Below, piece by piece: positions 45,100 to 53,803 of a stretch of DNA of 64,000 nucleotides. A model generated the notes under the pieces. It made no database searches and was not told the DNA's origin. It was given only the letters and a program-made list of their open reading frames with translations. The position numbers and the translations under genes were made by a program. The stretch covers positions 17,566-81,565 of the forward strand of contig JAEDLR010000001.1 in the NCBI GenBank assembly GCA_016295145.1, given 5' to 3'. The stretch is from Oscillospiraceae bacterium (GTDB lineage Bacteria; Bacillota; Clostridia; Oscillospirales; Ruminococcaceae). The stretch's first letter is position 1. Every line of letters starts with the position of its first letter.

Positions 45100-45128
45100 T
45101 TGCAATTTCATATGGATTGTGATATAAT
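45100..45128 (+). promoter_or_regulatory. rplS: Sigma-A promoter of the rplS operon
   Basis: TTGCAA at 45100-45105, 17-base spacer, TATAAT at 45123-45128. Confidence 0.85.
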
Positions 45129-45134
45129 AGTACA

Positions 45135-45319
45135 GCGTTTGAGCGTCCGCCGGTTCCTTGCCGGCGAGAGTCAATTGCGGTGTGTGCCTCATGCGGTGCA
45201 TGGGCATACGCACAAGTATTACGACATGGACGGTCCGCTGGTACGGCGTGCAGAATACATCTGCGCAGATGATTGCCGTGCGAATGAACGCCCGTAAACA
45301 ATCAAAGGAGGATATTCCC
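45135..45319 (+). promoter_or_regulatory. Long structured leader of rplS, candidate L19 autoregulatory RNA
   Basis: About 185 bases are transcribed before the rplS start. A stable hairpin CGCCGG/CCGGCG (45148-45166) opens it, followed by several short inverted repeats in a GC-rich region. L19 leaders that bind L19 are known from Firmicutes (Rfam L19_leader). Position and length fit, but I could not confirm the conserved core by eye. Confidence 0.4.
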
Positions 45320-45664
45320 ATGAACGCTTTGGAGCAAATCAGCAAGTCCAGCATGAAGGAGAATGTGCCTGAACTCAACATCGGTGATACCGTTAAGGTT
45401 CATGTGCGCATCAAGGAAGGCGACAAGAGCCGCATTCAGGTTTTTGAGGGTACCATCATTGCCAAGAAGCACGGTGGCATCAACGAGACCTTTACCGTCC
45501 GCCGCGTTGCGCACGGCTGTGGTATTGAGCGTGTATTCCCCGTTCACTCTCCCTCTGTTGACAAGGTAGAGATCGTCCGCAAGGGCGTTGTGCGCAGAGC
45601 AAAGCTCTACTACCTGCGCGGCAGAGTCGGTAAGGCTGCCAAGGTCAAGGCACAGGTACACTGA
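45320..45664 (+). CDS. rplS: 50S ribosomal protein L19
   Basis: Large-subunit protein of 114 residues at the subunit interface. Family features: [50 protein letters not shown] and the C-terminal [29 protein letters not shown]. It leads to lepB, lepB-like, rbgA and rnhB, the usual Firmicutes order, but trmD, rimM and rpsP, often upstream, are absent here. A hairpin with a T-run follows. Confidence 0.97.
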   Translation: MNALEQISKSSMKENVPELNIGDTVKVHVRIKEGDKSRIQVFEGTIIAKKHGGINETFTVRRVAHGCGIERVFPVHSPSVDKVEIVRKGVVRRAKLYYLRGRVGKAAKVKAQVH

Positions 45665-45677
45665 TTGCAAACAGGCG

Positions 45678-45708
45678 AAAGGGGGGCAGCCATGCCCCTT
45701 TTTGCTTT
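45678..45708 (+). terminator. Terminator or attenuator after rplS
   Basis: An 11-bp stem with two G-T pairs (45678-45688 with 45693-45703) and loop GCCA, with T5 within the second arm. It should end most rplS transcripts, with some read-through to lepB. Confidence 0.7.
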
Positions 45709-45735
45709 ATCCGCATAGTAAGGATGTGATTTTTG

Positions 45736-46407
45736 ATGGCGGAGAATACCAAGCCGATGGAGTCGGAGCAGACGCAGCAGACCAAGGAGAAGGCAAAGTC
45801 CACGCCGCTTTCCATTTTATACGATTTTCTGGATATGGTGGAGTCGGTACTGATCTCCTGCTTTGTTGTGATGCTGCTGTTCGGCTTTGTGCTGCGTCCG
45901 GTTAAGGTGGATGGCTCCTCAATGGTGCCGACACTGTACAATATGGATCAACTGTTGATGATCAGCTTATTCTATCAGCCTGCTTACGGCGATATCGTTG
46001 TCATCAACGGCGATTACGCCACGCTGTTTTCTGATGCAGAACAGACTGTACCCTATGAGACGCAGGGTACCGATATCAACCTTGTCAAGCGCGTGATCGC
46101 GACCGGAGGGCAAACCATTGATATCGACTTTGACACGGGAAATATCACCATCGACGGCGAGTTGCTGGATCAGTCTTTTATCACGCTGAAGCCGACGCGC
46201 AACGAAGGTGCATTTACATACCCCATGACCGTGCCTGAGGGCTATTGCTTTGTCATGGGCGATAATCGTAACGGCAGTATGGACAGCCGCCACCCATCCG
46301 TGGGTTTGATTTCCGAAGATCAGGTGCTGGGGCATGTTGTGCTGCGCTACGGCAGAGACGACGAACACTGCCGTCAGTGGACGGATCGTTTCGCTGTTTA
46401 CAACTGA
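45736..46407 (+). CDS. lepB: Signal peptidase I (first of two)
   Basis: Membrane serine protease, 223 residues, that removes signal peptides from exported proteins. One membrane helix (about 38-58, VLISCFVVMLLFGFVL) is followed by the catalytic Ser in VDGSSMVPTL near 64, the Lys of the Ser-Lys dyad in LVKRVIATGG near 117, and the conserved FVMGDNRNGSMDSR box near 175. The N-terminal 35 residues are polar. RBS AAGGA is 11 bases upstream. A second, longer signal peptidase gene follows after 18 bases. Confidence 0.93.
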   Translation: MAENTKPMESEQTQQTKEKAKSTPLSILYDFLDMVESVLISCFVVMLLFGFVLRPVKVDGSSMVPTLYNMDQLLMISLFYQPAYGDIVVINGDYATLFSDAEQTVPYETQGTDINLVKRVIATGGQTIDIDFDTGNITIDGELLDQSFITLKPTRNEGAFTYPMTVPEGYCFVMGDNRNGSMDSRHPSVGLISEDQVLGHVVLRYGRDDEHCRQWTDRFAVYN

Positions 46408-46425
46408 ACATAAGGAGAACGCCCC

Positions 46426-47397
46426 ATGGCAATTAGAAATACAGAGCAGGATGCTGCGCCTGAGCGTTCCGCAACGGGTGAAGTATTGGCAAATGAGGCT
46501 GCAACACCTGCGGAGGAGACCGCCATTACAGTGGTGAACCCTGCATCCGCAGAGGAGAGCGCTGCGGCAGAGGCTGTGACTGTTGCACCCGAACAGGAGC
46601 AAAGAGAGGATCAAACAAACAGCACAAATGATACTGACAGCGCGAGTGATACAGACAGCACAGTGGTGAAAGACAGTGTAAACGATACAGATACTGCAGA
46701 AGTCTCCGTGCAGGAGGCGGAGGAAGCACCTTCTGAAGCACCGGTAGAAGCGGAACAAGCAGCCGATGCCGCTGATGCTACGGAGAAAACTGCAAAGCAG
46801 CCCATAGGCGAGCGTATTCCGGCAGCGGTGAAAGACACCCTCTTTGATGTGCTGGATACCTGTGAATCGGTGGTGATCGCCATGTTTACCGTGCTGCTGA
46901 TCTTTACCTATCTGTTCAGTGTGGCAGTGGTGGAGGGCGATTCCATGCTGCCAACCTTGCACGATGCCGACCGTCTGCTGCTGATGAATTTTGCGGATCC
47001 CGAACCGGGCGATATCGTTGTGCTCAACAGCGAGTATGCCTATACCTTTGACGAAAACGGCGCGCTGCAATCGGGAAGTGGTTTGGGGAAGCGGATTGTC
47101 AAGCGTCTGATTGCCACTGAAAATCAGACCGTAGATATTGATTTTGCCGCGGGTATCGTCTATGTGGACGGCATACCGCTTTCCGAACCGTACACCAGTA
47201 CACTTACCACAAGGGATGAGGGCGCGTTTACTTATCCCATTACTGTGCCGGCGGGCTATGTGTTCGTGCTGGGCGATAACCGCAGCATCTCCAAGGACAG
47301 CCGTCACCCTGATGTGGCACTGATTCCGGAAGAGGATATTGTGGGCAAGGTGTGGCTGCGCGTGTATCCTTTTGATGATTTTATGGCAGTGAACTGA
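46426..47397 (+). CDS. Signal peptidase I with long acidic N-terminal extension (second of two)
   Basis: Second signal peptidase, 323 residues. The catalytic part is like its neighbour: membrane helix near 145-165 (VVIAMFTVLLIFTYLFSVAV), Ser in VEGDSMLPTL, Lys in RIVKRLIATEN and the box FVLGDNRSISKDSR. Before the helix lies a cytosolic extension of about 140 residues made almost wholly of Glu, Asp, Ala, Thr and Ser, with a run of DTDS-type repeats. Such an extension is not part of the family and is absent from the upstream copy. RBS AAGGAG. The two genes look like a tandem duplication that has since diverged. Confidence 0.9.
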   Translation: MAIRNTEQDAAPERSATGEVLANEAATPAEETAITVVNPASAEESAAAEAVTVAPEQEQREDQTNSTNDTDSASDTDSTVVKDSVNDTDTAEVSVQEAEEAPSEAPVEAEQAADAADATEKTAKQPIGERIPAAVKDTLFDVLDTCESVVIAMFTVLLIFTYLFSVAVVEGDSMLPTLHDADRLLLMNFADPEPGDIVVLNSEYAYTFDENGALQSGSGLGKRIVKRLIATENQTVDIDFAAGIVYVDGIPLSEPYTSTLTTRDEGAFTYPITVPAGYVFVLGDNRSISKDSRHPDVALIPEEDIVGKVWLRVYPFDDFMAVN

Positions 47398-47434
47398 TGC
47401 TGCTACTGCCCTTTATCGCAGAAACGGAGCTTAT

Positions 47435-48382
47435 ATGGAGGATATGAAGGATATCCAGTGGTTTCCGGGACATATGGCGAAAACACGGCGCATGATACAG
47501 AAAAGTCTGCCGCTGGTGGATGCCGTTGCCGAGCTTCTGGATGCCAGACTGCCGCTGAGCAGCCGAAACCCCGAATTTGACCGTCTGACACGCCGCAAAC
47601 CAAGGCTTGTCATACTGAATAAAGCCGATATGGCTGACCCCGTGCTGACACAGCAGTGGGTAGAATACTATCAAAAGCGCGGTGCAGCCGTTATTACCGC
47701 CGATTCCAAATCGGGAAAGGGCGTGAAAAGCTTTGCACCGGCATTGCGCCGTTTGCTTGCACCCCAGCTTGCCAAATATGAGGCAAGGGGCATGAAGGGC
47801 AGGCCAATCCGCGTGATGATCCTGGGGATACCCAATGTGGGCAAATCGTCGCTGATTAACCGTCTGGCAGGCGGCAAGCGTGCCAAAGCAGAGGACAGGG
47901 CAGGTGTTACACGGGTACAGCAGTGGATCAAGATTGATGGTGGCGTGGAGCTGCTGGATACCCCTGGCGTGCTTTGGCCGAAACTGGAGGATCAGGAGGT
48001 TGCCTGCCGTCTGGCATTTACAGGTGCCGTTCGCGATGAGGTGCTGGATACTGAGGCACTGGCGGCACGGTTGCTGGTGTTTCTGCATCAGCAGTACCCC
48101 AAGGCTCTGGAGGAGCGTTACCGCATCGCGCCGGATTGCACCTATGAAACAGGCTTTGCGCTGTTGGAGCAAATGGCAAAAAATCGCGGGATGTTGCTTT
48201 CCGGCGGTGTGCCCAATACCGAACGCGCTGCCATTGCGGTGATTGATGAATTCCGTGGGGTTAAGCTGGGGCGGATTACACTGGAGCGTCCCGAAGATCA
48301 GCGGACACCGCAGACAGCATCGCAGCAGAATGGAGTGGATCATGGCAAAAAAGCCTCTGACGGTGCAGACGGCACTGTTTGA
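47435..48382 (+). CDS. rbgA: Ribosome biogenesis GTPase RbgA (YlqF)
   Basis: Circularly permuted GTPase, 315 residues, needed for late assembly of the 50S subunit. Motif order is G4-G5-G1-G3: LNKADMAD near 65, SAK-like TADSKSGKG, then GIPNVGKSS near 132 and DTPGVLWPK. The N-terminal WFPGHMAKTRR is diagnostic. The C-terminal helical domain follows, then a 25-residue polar tail overlapping rnhB by 41 bases. Start ATG 47435 is preferred over 47444, since GGAGG is too close to the latter. Confidence 0.95.
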   Translation: MEDMKDIQWFPGHMAKTRRMIQKSLPLVDAVAELLDARLPLSSRNPEFDRLTRRKPRLVILNKADMADPVLTQQWVEYYQKRGAAVITADSKSGKGVKSFAPALRRLLAPQLAKYEARGMKGRPIRVMILGIPNVGKSSLINRLAGGKRAKAEDRAGVTRVQQWIKIDGGVELLDTPGVLWPKLEDQEVACRLAFTGAVRDEVLDTEALAARLLVFLHQQYPKALEERYRIAPDCTYETGFALLEQMAKNRGMLLSGGVPNTERAAIAVIDEFRGVKLGRITLERPEDQRTPQTASQQNGVDHGKKASDGADGTV

Positions 48383-48974
48383 ATTTGACGCCGATGTGCG
48401 CACCCATGTGCCTGTGTTCTGCGGCGTGGATGAAGCAGGCAGAGGGCCTCTGGCAGGCGATGTGTATGCGGCAGCCGTGATTTTGCAGCCCGATGCACGC
48501 ATTGCAGGGCTCAACGATAGCAAAAAGATTCCCGAAGCGCGCCGCGAGGATATGGTTGCCGAGATCAAGGAAAAATCTGTGGCGTGGTCGATTGCATTTG
48601 CAACGGTAGAGGAGATCGAGCGGCTGAATATTCTGCAGGCGACCATGCTTGCCATGCGCCGTGCGGTGGAGGGGCTGGCGGTTGCTCCGCAGCTTGCCCT
48701 GATTGACGGAAACCAAGTGCCGGATTTGCAGATTCCTACACAATTCCTGATCGGCGGCGATGCAAAATCTGCAAGCGTTGCGGCCGCCTCTGTGCTGGCG
48801 AAAACCGCCAGAGATGCCACTTTGCGCGAACTGGATACGCGCTACCCCATGTACGGCTTTGCGAAGCATAAGGGTTACGGCACCAAGGCGCACTACGATG
48901 CCATTCGCCAATATGGGATGTGCCCTGCCCACCGTCCCTCATTTTTGAAGAAATTCTATGGCAACGAGCAATAA
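48342..48974 (+). CDS. rnhB: Ribonuclease HII
   Basis: Removes ribonucleotides from DNA and RNA from hybrids, 210 residues. The active-site motif GVDEAGRGPLAGDV is near 28 with the Asp-Glu pair; further acidic residues are in LNDSKKIPEARR, LIDGNQ and the SVAAASVLAKTARD helix. It starts inside the last 41 bases of rbgA, in another frame, with TGGAGTGG as binding site, and its end overlaps yraN by 17 bases. This order (rbgA-rnhB-yraN) is common in Firmicutes. Confidence 0.95.
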   Translation: MAKKPLTVQTALFEFDADVRTHVPVFCGVDEAGRGPLAGDVYAAAVILQPDARIAGLNDSKKIPEARREDMVAEIKEKSVAWSIAFATVEEIERLNILQATMLAMRRAVEGLAVAPQLALIDGNQVPDLQIPTQFLIGGDAKSASVAAASVLAKTARDATLRELDTRYPMYGFAKHKGYGTKAHYDAIRQYGMCPAHRPSFLKKFYGNEQ

Positions 48975-49323
48975 GCGCGCCATTGGCAATATCGGGGAGG
49001 AGGCTGTTTGCCGATTCTTGGAGCAAAAGGGCGCAGAGATCCTTTGCCGCAATTATACAATCCGCGGCGGAGAAATTGATATCATTGCGCAGTATGGCGA
49101 TATGCTGCTGTTTGTAGAGGTCAAAACCCGTCAACCCCATGCGCTGCAATCGGGGGCGGCAGCGGTGGATCTTCGTAAGCAGCAGTGTGTGAGACGCACC
49201 GCGGAGCAATATCTGCTGAAGTTGGCGCAGCCTCCTGCACAAACGCGGTTTGATGTGGCAGAGGTAGAGTACGCAGGGCATACGGTGCATCGGATACGAT
49301 ATATTCCGGGGGCGTTTTATTGA
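48958..49323 (+). CDS. YraN family protein (UPF0102, endonuclease-like)
   Basis: Protein of 121 residues with the Holliday-junction-resolvase-like fold of the YraN family. The pattern NKRAIGNIGEEAVCRFLEQKG, then NYTIRGGEIDIIA and LLFVEVKTRQ gives the E-x(n)-D-x(n)-E-x-K nuclease core. The biological role is not settled; genetic work in some bacteria points to DNA uptake or cell division. It overlaps rnhB by 17 bases and ends the operon. The 91 bases to thrC hold a small hairpin. Confidence 0.9.
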   Translation: MATSNKRAIGNIGEEAVCRFLEQKGAEILCRNYTIRGGEIDIIAQYGDMLLFVEVKTRQPHALQSGAAAVDLRKQQCVRRTAEQYLLKLAQPPAQTRFDVAEVEYAGHTVHRIRYIPGAFY

Positions 49324-49382
49324 CTCCTGCACGAAACTGGCGGCGAGGCGGTCTGCCATATGGACAAGAATAAACAAAAAAA

Positions 49383-49398
49383 CGAAGCGAAAGCTTCG
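49383..49398 (+). promoter_or_regulatory. GNRA-capped hairpin before the thrC ribosome binding site
   Basis: Perfect 6-bp stem CGAAGC/GCTTCG with a GAAA loop, 3 bases before AGGAGG. It could set mRNA stability or access to the binding site. No promoter of quality was seen in the 91-base gap. Confidence 0.4.
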
Positions 49399-49414
49399 AT
49401 AGGAGGAAAATACC

Positions 49415-50911
49415 ATGTTGTACCACAGCACAAGAAACCGTGCGCTTTCCGTGACCAGCGCAGAAGCCATTGCACAGGGCATTGCCGCCGATGGCGGTTT
49501 GTTCGTGCCAGAGTCGATTCCGGAACTTTCTGCCGCAGATTTTGAGTCCCTCAAGGGGCTTTCCTACGCAGAACGCGCCGCACGGATCTTCCATTTGTAT
49601 CTTACAGATTTTACGCTGGATGAATTGCGTGAGTGTACCACCGCTGCATATGCAAGCGGCAATTTTGAAACCGAAAATGTACAGGAGATCTCCACGCTTG
49701 CTGACGGTACCATGCTGTTGGAACTGTGGCACGGCCCCACCTGCGCCTTTAAAGATATGGCATTGCAGATTCTGCCCCATTTTCTTACCCGTTCTGCGAA
49801 AAAAAGCGGTGTAGACCGTGAGATCGTTATTCTGACGGCAACTTCCGGCGATACGGGCAAGGCGGCACTAGCAGGCTTCAAGGATGTGCCCGGCACGCGT
49901 ATTCTGGTGTTTTATCCCGAAGATGGCGTCAGCTCCATGCAAAAGCGTCAGATGCAGACTCAAGAGGGCGAAAATGTCGGTGTGTGTGCTGTAAAGGGCA
50001 ATTTTGATGATTGCCAGAACGGTGTTAAGGCGATTTTTACGGATCCCGGGATGCAGGCAGCCCTTGCCGCAAACGGGATGCAGTTCTCCAGTGCCAATAG
50101 CATCAACTGGGGCAGATTGGCACCGCAGATCGTATACTATGTGTCCGCTTATGTGACCATGCTGGAAAAAGGCATTCTCAAGCCCGGCGAGCGTTTTGCG
50201 CTGACCGTGCCCACAGGCAACTTCGGCAACATTCTGGCTGCCTGGTATGCAAAGCAGATGGGCGTTCCCATGCAGCATCTGGTTTGTGCATCCAATATCA
50301 ACTGCGTGCTCAGCGATTTCATTGGCACGGGCACTTATAACCGCAACCGCGATTTCCATGCAACGGTATCTCCCTCCATGGATATTCTCATTTCCAGTAA
50401 TTTGGAGCGTTTGCTCTATCACATGACCCACGAGGACGATGCCCAGATCCGTGCGTGGTTTGGCGCGTTGAAATCGGAGGGCAGCTATACCGTTTCTGCA
50501 GAGCTGCGCAACCGCATTCAGGCGGAGTTTTCGGGCAGCTTCTGGGACGATGCCCAGACCAAGGATATGATCGGCAAGGTGTTCGGTGAAAACGGCTATC
50601 TCAGCGATACCCATACAGCCGTTGGCATCTGTGCTGCAAGAGCCTATCAGGCAACGGCTGCCGACAAGCTTCCCATGTTGGTGGCATCTACCGCAAACCC
50701 CTATAAGTTCGGCAATGCCGTGCTGGAGGCAATTGATACGGTTCCTGCTGATGCCGATGAGTATGCTGTTCTGGATCTGTTGCAGGCAAAATCGGGCATG
50801 GGCATTCCAAAAGCACTGGCTGAGCTGAAAACCAAGCCTGTCCGCTTCACCGATTCCGTTGAACAGGAGGCCATGGCAGATTATGTGAAGGCGAAGCTGG
50901 GAATCGCATGA
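49415..50911 (+). CDS. thrC: Threonine synthase
   Basis: PLP enzyme of 498 residues that makes threonine from O-phosphohomoserine. The PLP Lys is in GPTCAFKDMALQ near 113, with the ASGDTGKAAL-type phosphate loop TATSGDTGKAALAGF and the segment GNFGNILAAWYAKQMG. The N-terminus MLYHSTRNRALSVTSAEAI and the overall length place it in the longer bacterial type. RBS AGGAGG. The next gene overlaps by 4 bases. No T-box or other leader is seen, and no thrA or thrB is adjacent. Confidence 0.95.
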   Translation: MLYHSTRNRALSVTSAEAIAQGIAADGGLFVPESIPELSAADFESLKGLSYAERAARIFHLYLTDFTLDELRECTTAAYASGNFETENVQEISTLADGTMLLELWHGPTCAFKDMALQILPHFLTRSAKKSGVDREIVILTATSGDTGKAALAGFKDVPGTRILVFYPEDGVSSMQKRQMQTQEGENVGVCAVKGNFDDCQNGVKAIFTDPGMQAALAANGMQFSSANSINWGRLAPQIVYYVSAYVTMLEKGILKPGERFALTVPTGNFGNILAAWYAKQMGVPMQHLVCASNINCVLSDFIGTGTYNRNRDFHATVSPSMDILISSNLERLLYHMTHEDDAQIRAWFGALKSEGSYTVSAELRNRIQAEFSGSFWDDAQTKDMIGKVFGENGYLSDTHTAVGICAARAYQATAADKLPMLVASTANPYKFGNAVLEAIDTVPADADEYAVLDLLQAKSGMGIPKALAELKTKPVRFTDSVEQEAMADYVKAKLGIA

Positions 50912-51597
50912 GCCTGTTTGTCATCGGTGACCTGCATTTGTCGTTCGGCACCGATAAACCGATGGATATCTTCGGCGGTTGGGAAAATCACCATGGGATG
51001 CTGCAAAAGGCGTGGCTCCAAACGGTTCACGCGGATGATACCGTTGTACTGGCAGGTGATACCTCCTGGGGCATGACCATGGAAGAAGCACTGCCCGATT
51101 TCCAGTGGATTCACGAGTTGCCGGGGCGTAAAATCATTTTAAAGGGCAACCACGATTACTGGTGGACGACCGTGACCAAAATGAACCGCTTCTTTGAGGA
51201 AAACGGTCTGGATAGCCTGCATCTGCTGCATAATAATCACTATGCCTATGAGGCGTACGGCATTTGCGGCACACGGGGCTGGGTGAATATGGATCATGAC
51301 GAGCCTGCCAACGCAAAGGTCAATGCGCGGGAGGCACAGCGGCTGGAAGTATCGGTGACATCTGCTGAGACAGCAGGACTAAAACCCATCGTGTTCCTGC
51401 ATTATCCGCCCATATATGGGGCAAGCTGCAACTATGAGATGCTCGATGTATTGTGGAAGCACCATATCACCCATTGCTACTACGGCCATGTACACGGCAG
51501 CAGCCATCGCCATGCCATTAACGGCATGAGAGAGGATGTTTGTTACCATTTGATTTCAGGTGATTTTTTACAGTTTTCACCAGAAATTGTTCTTTGA
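50908..51597 (+). CDS. Calcineurin-like metallophosphoesterase
   Basis: Cytosolic phosphoesterase of 229 residues with a complete two-metal site: GDLHLSFG near 7, LAGDTSWGM near 50, LKGNHDYWW near 78, FLHYPP near 165 and YYGHVHG near 193. The short GDTSWG variant and the Trp-rich loop are typical of a Firmicutes subgroup whose substrate is not known to me. The ATG overlaps the thrC stop, so it is translated with thrC. Confidence 0.9.
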   Translation: MSLFVIGDLHLSFGTDKPMDIFGGWENHHGMLQKAWLQTVHADDTVVLAGDTSWGMTMEEALPDFQWIHELPGRKIILKGNHDYWWTTVTKMNRFFEENGLDSLHLLHNNHYAYEAYGICGTRGWVNMDHDEPANAKVNAREAQRLEVSVTSAETAGLKPIVFLHYPPIYGASCNYEMLDVLWKHHITHCYYGHVHGSSHRHAINGMREDVCYHLISGDFLQFSPEIVL

Positions 51598-51629
51598 TTT
51601 GTAAGAATCCATGAAGTGTACGAAAATAC

Positions 51630-51658
51630 TGGAAAAATCATTGAAATCGTGCTATAAT
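51630..51658 (+). promoter_or_regulatory. tig: Promoter of the tig-clpP-clpX block
   Basis: TGGAAA at 51630-51635, 17-base spacer, perfect TATAAT at 51653-51658 with an extended -10 TGC. The -35 is weak and the extended -10 probably compensates. I saw no CtsR or HrcA (CIRCE) operator. Confidence 0.6.
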
Positions 51659-51740
51659 AACAGGGTATCTGTGCAGAAAAATCAACGCGTTTTGTGCGCG
51701 CTCTGCACATTCGTTGAAAATGCATTTTGGAGGAATTATC

Positions 51741-53093
51741 ATGCGTATCGTTTCCGATGTAAAAACCGATATCAATATGAGAGAAGTTACTTTCGAGATC
51801 TCCGCTGAGGCTCTGGAGGGCGCTTGCGAGCGCGTGTATCAGCGCCAGAAGAAGGATATCCTGATTAAGGGCTTCCGTAAGGGTAAGGCTCCCCGTAAGA
51901 TGGTGGAGAAGATCTACGGCGAGGAAGTGTTCTTTGAGGACGCAGTCAATATGCTGCTGCCTGCTGAGCTGGATCAGATGGTGACCGAGCTGGGGCTGAC
52001 TCTGGTTGACCGCCCTGCGATCGAACTGGTTTCCTGCACCAAGGCTGAGGGTGCTGTCTGCAAGGCGACTTGCATCACCAAGCCTGAGGTTGAAATCAGC
52101 GCGTACAAGGGCATTCATGCGCCTATGGTTGTACATGAGGTGACCGATGAAGATATCGACCAGCAGATTGAGATCTTCCGCCAGCGTCAGGCTCGTATCG
52201 TTGAGGTGACCGACCGCGCTGCCGAAAACGGCGATGAGGTCAAGATCAACTTTGAGGGCTTTATTGATGATGTGGCATTTGAAGGCGGCAAGGGCGAGGA
52301 GTATCCCCTGCGTCTGGGTAGCGGTCAGTTCATCCCCGGCTTCGAGGAGCAGATCATCGGCCACAATATCGGCGAGCAGTTTGATATCACTGTTACCTTC
52401 CCTGAAAGCTATGGCGATGAGCGTTATGCGGGCAAGGAGGCAGTGTTCAAGATCGAGTTGCTGGCAATCTCCATGCAGGAGCTGCCCGATGCAGACGATG
52501 AACTGGCAAAGGATGTTTCCGATTTTGACACGATGGAGGCATTGCGCGCAGATATTCGCGGGAAGATGACCGAGACCGCACAGAAGCAGGCGGAGAATCA
52601 GTTTGAGAGCGCGGTGTTCGATACCCTGATCGCAGCCACCGATGCTGCTGTTCCCTCTGTGATGTACGAGCGTCGCATCAGCCAGATGGTGCGCGATTTC
52701 GAGCAGAATCTGCGCAGACAGTACAATGACATGACCCTCGCAGATTATCTCTCCTACACCGGCATGACCGAGCAGCAGATGAGAGATACTTACGAAGAGC
52801 AGGCCCGCAAGGAAGTACTGCTGCGTCTTGCACTGGAGAAGATTGCTGATCTGGAGGGCATCGAGGTTTCCGATGAGGAACTGGAGGACGGCCTCCAGGA
52901 CTTCGCAGCAAAGGTCGGCGTTTCCTTGGAAGTTGTCAAGGCACAGATTCCCATGGCAGACTTCAAGCTGGATATGCGCGTGACCAAGGCAGTAGAACTG
53001 GTGAAATCCAACGCTGTTGTTGACAATGATATGGCACCTGCTGCTGAGGAGGCTCCTGCCGAGGAGACTGCTGAGGCAACAGACGCTGAGTAA
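51741..53093 (+). CDS. tig: Trigger factor
   Basis: Ribosome-bound chaperone and prolyl isomerase, 450 residues. The ribosome-docking signature GFRKGKAPRKM is near 43, the FKBP-like PPIase domain lies at about 150-240 (GDEVKINFEGFIDDVAFEGG, IPGFEEQIIGHN) and a long helical C-terminal chaperone domain follows to about 420. The end is a short acidic tail rich in Ala and Glu. RBS TTGGAGGA. The order tig-clpP-clpX-lon-engB is shared with many Firmicutes. Confidence 0.96.
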   Translation: MRIVSDVKTDINMREVTFEISAEALEGACERVYQRQKKDILIKGFRKGKAPRKMVEKIYGEEVFFEDAVNMLLPAELDQMVTELGLTLVDRPAIELVSCTKAEGAVCKATCITKPEVEISAYKGIHAPMVVHEVTDEDIDQQIEIFRQRQARIVEVTDRAAENGDEVKINFEGFIDDVAFEGGKGEEYPLRLGSGQFIPGFEEQIIGHNIGEQFDITVTFPESYGDERYAGKEAVFKIELLAISMQELPDADDELAKDVSDFDTMEALRADIRGKMTETAQKQAENQFESAVFDTLIAATDAAVPSVMYERRISQMVRDFEQNLRRQYNDMTLADYLSYTGMTEQQMRDTYEEQARKEVLLRLALEKIADLEGIEVSDEELEDGLQDFAAKVGVSLEVVKAQIPMADFKLDMRVTKAVELVKSNAVVDNDMAPAAEEAPAEETAEATDAE

Positions 53094-53116
53094 GCCGAAA
53101 TCCATATACCAGACAT

Positions 53117-53150
53117 TGAGCGACGCTGTTTACGGCGTCGCTCATCTTGA
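53117..53150 (+). terminator. Hairpin between tig and clpP, weak terminator or attenuator
   Basis: Perfect 10-bp GC-rich stem (53117-53126 with 53135-53144) and 8-base loop, followed only by TCTTG. It may reduce read-through into clpP without stopping it. Confidence 0.5.
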
Positions 53151-53168
53151 ATGAAAGGAAGAACGAGA

Positions 53169-53759
53169 ATGAGCCTTGTCCCAACCGTCATTGAACAAAC
53201 AGGCCGTGGCGAGCGCGCCTATGATATTTTCTCACGCCTGCTCAATGACCGTATCATTATGCTCTCGGAAGATGTCAACGACACCACCGCAAGCCTGGTT
53301 GTCGCACAGTTGCTGTTTCTGGAGAGCCAGGATTCTGAAAAGGATATCTCTCTGTATATCAACAGCCCCGGCGGTTCTGTGACTGCCGGTATGGCGATCT
53401 ACGATACCATGCAGTATATCAAATGCGATGTTTCTACCATCTGCATCGGTCTGGCAGCGTCCATGGGCGCATTTTTGTTGGCGGCAGGTGCCAAGGGCAA
53501 GCGTATGGCACTGCCCAACAGCGAGATCATGATTCATCAGCCGCTGATTATGGGCGGCGGGCTTTCCGGTCAGGCGACCGATATCAAGATCCGCACGGAT
53601 AATCTGCTGCGCACCAAGGATAAGCTCAACCGTATGCTTGCCGAGAATACCGGAAAGCCCCTTGAGGAAATCCAGCGTGATGTAGAGCGCGATTACTTTA
53701 TGACCGCAGCAGAGGCACAGGCTTACGGCCTGATTGACAAGGTTGTTGCCAAGCGGTAA
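53169..53759 (+). CDS. clpP: ATP-dependent Clp protease proteolytic subunit
   Basis: Serine protease subunit of 196 residues that forms the two-ring barrel served by ClpX. Catalytic triad: Ser in [12 protein letters not shown] near 98, His in MIHQPL near 123 and Asp in RDVERDYF near 172. The hallmark [12 protein letters not shown] is near 64. ATG 53169 has AAAGGAAG 8 bases upstream; an in-frame ATG 18 bases earlier overlaps that site. It lies between tig and clpX, with a C-rich gap before clpX. Confidence 0.96.
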   Translation: MSLVPTVIEQTGRGERAYDIFSRLLNDRIIMLSEDVNDTTASLVVAQLLFLESQDSEKDISLYINSPGGSVTAGMAIYDTMQYIKCDVSTICIGLAASMGAFLLAAGAKGKRMALPNSEIMIHQPLIMGGGLSGQATDIKIRTDNLLRTKDKLNRMLAENTGKPLEEIQRDVERDYFMTAAEAQAYGLIDKVVAKR

Positions 53760-53767
53760 GCGTTTCT

Positions 53768-53783
53768 CCCCCCCCTCCCTCCC
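53768..53783 (-). other. G-run tract with quadruplex potential between clpP and clpX
   Basis: The minus strand reads GGGAGGGAGGGGGGGG, i.e. at least four G-triplets at short spacing. The mRNA of clpP-clpX carries the C-rich complement. A tract of this kind is rare elsewhere in the window. Confidence 0.5.
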
Positions 53784-53803
53784 ACATGAAAGGAAGACAA
53801 TCT

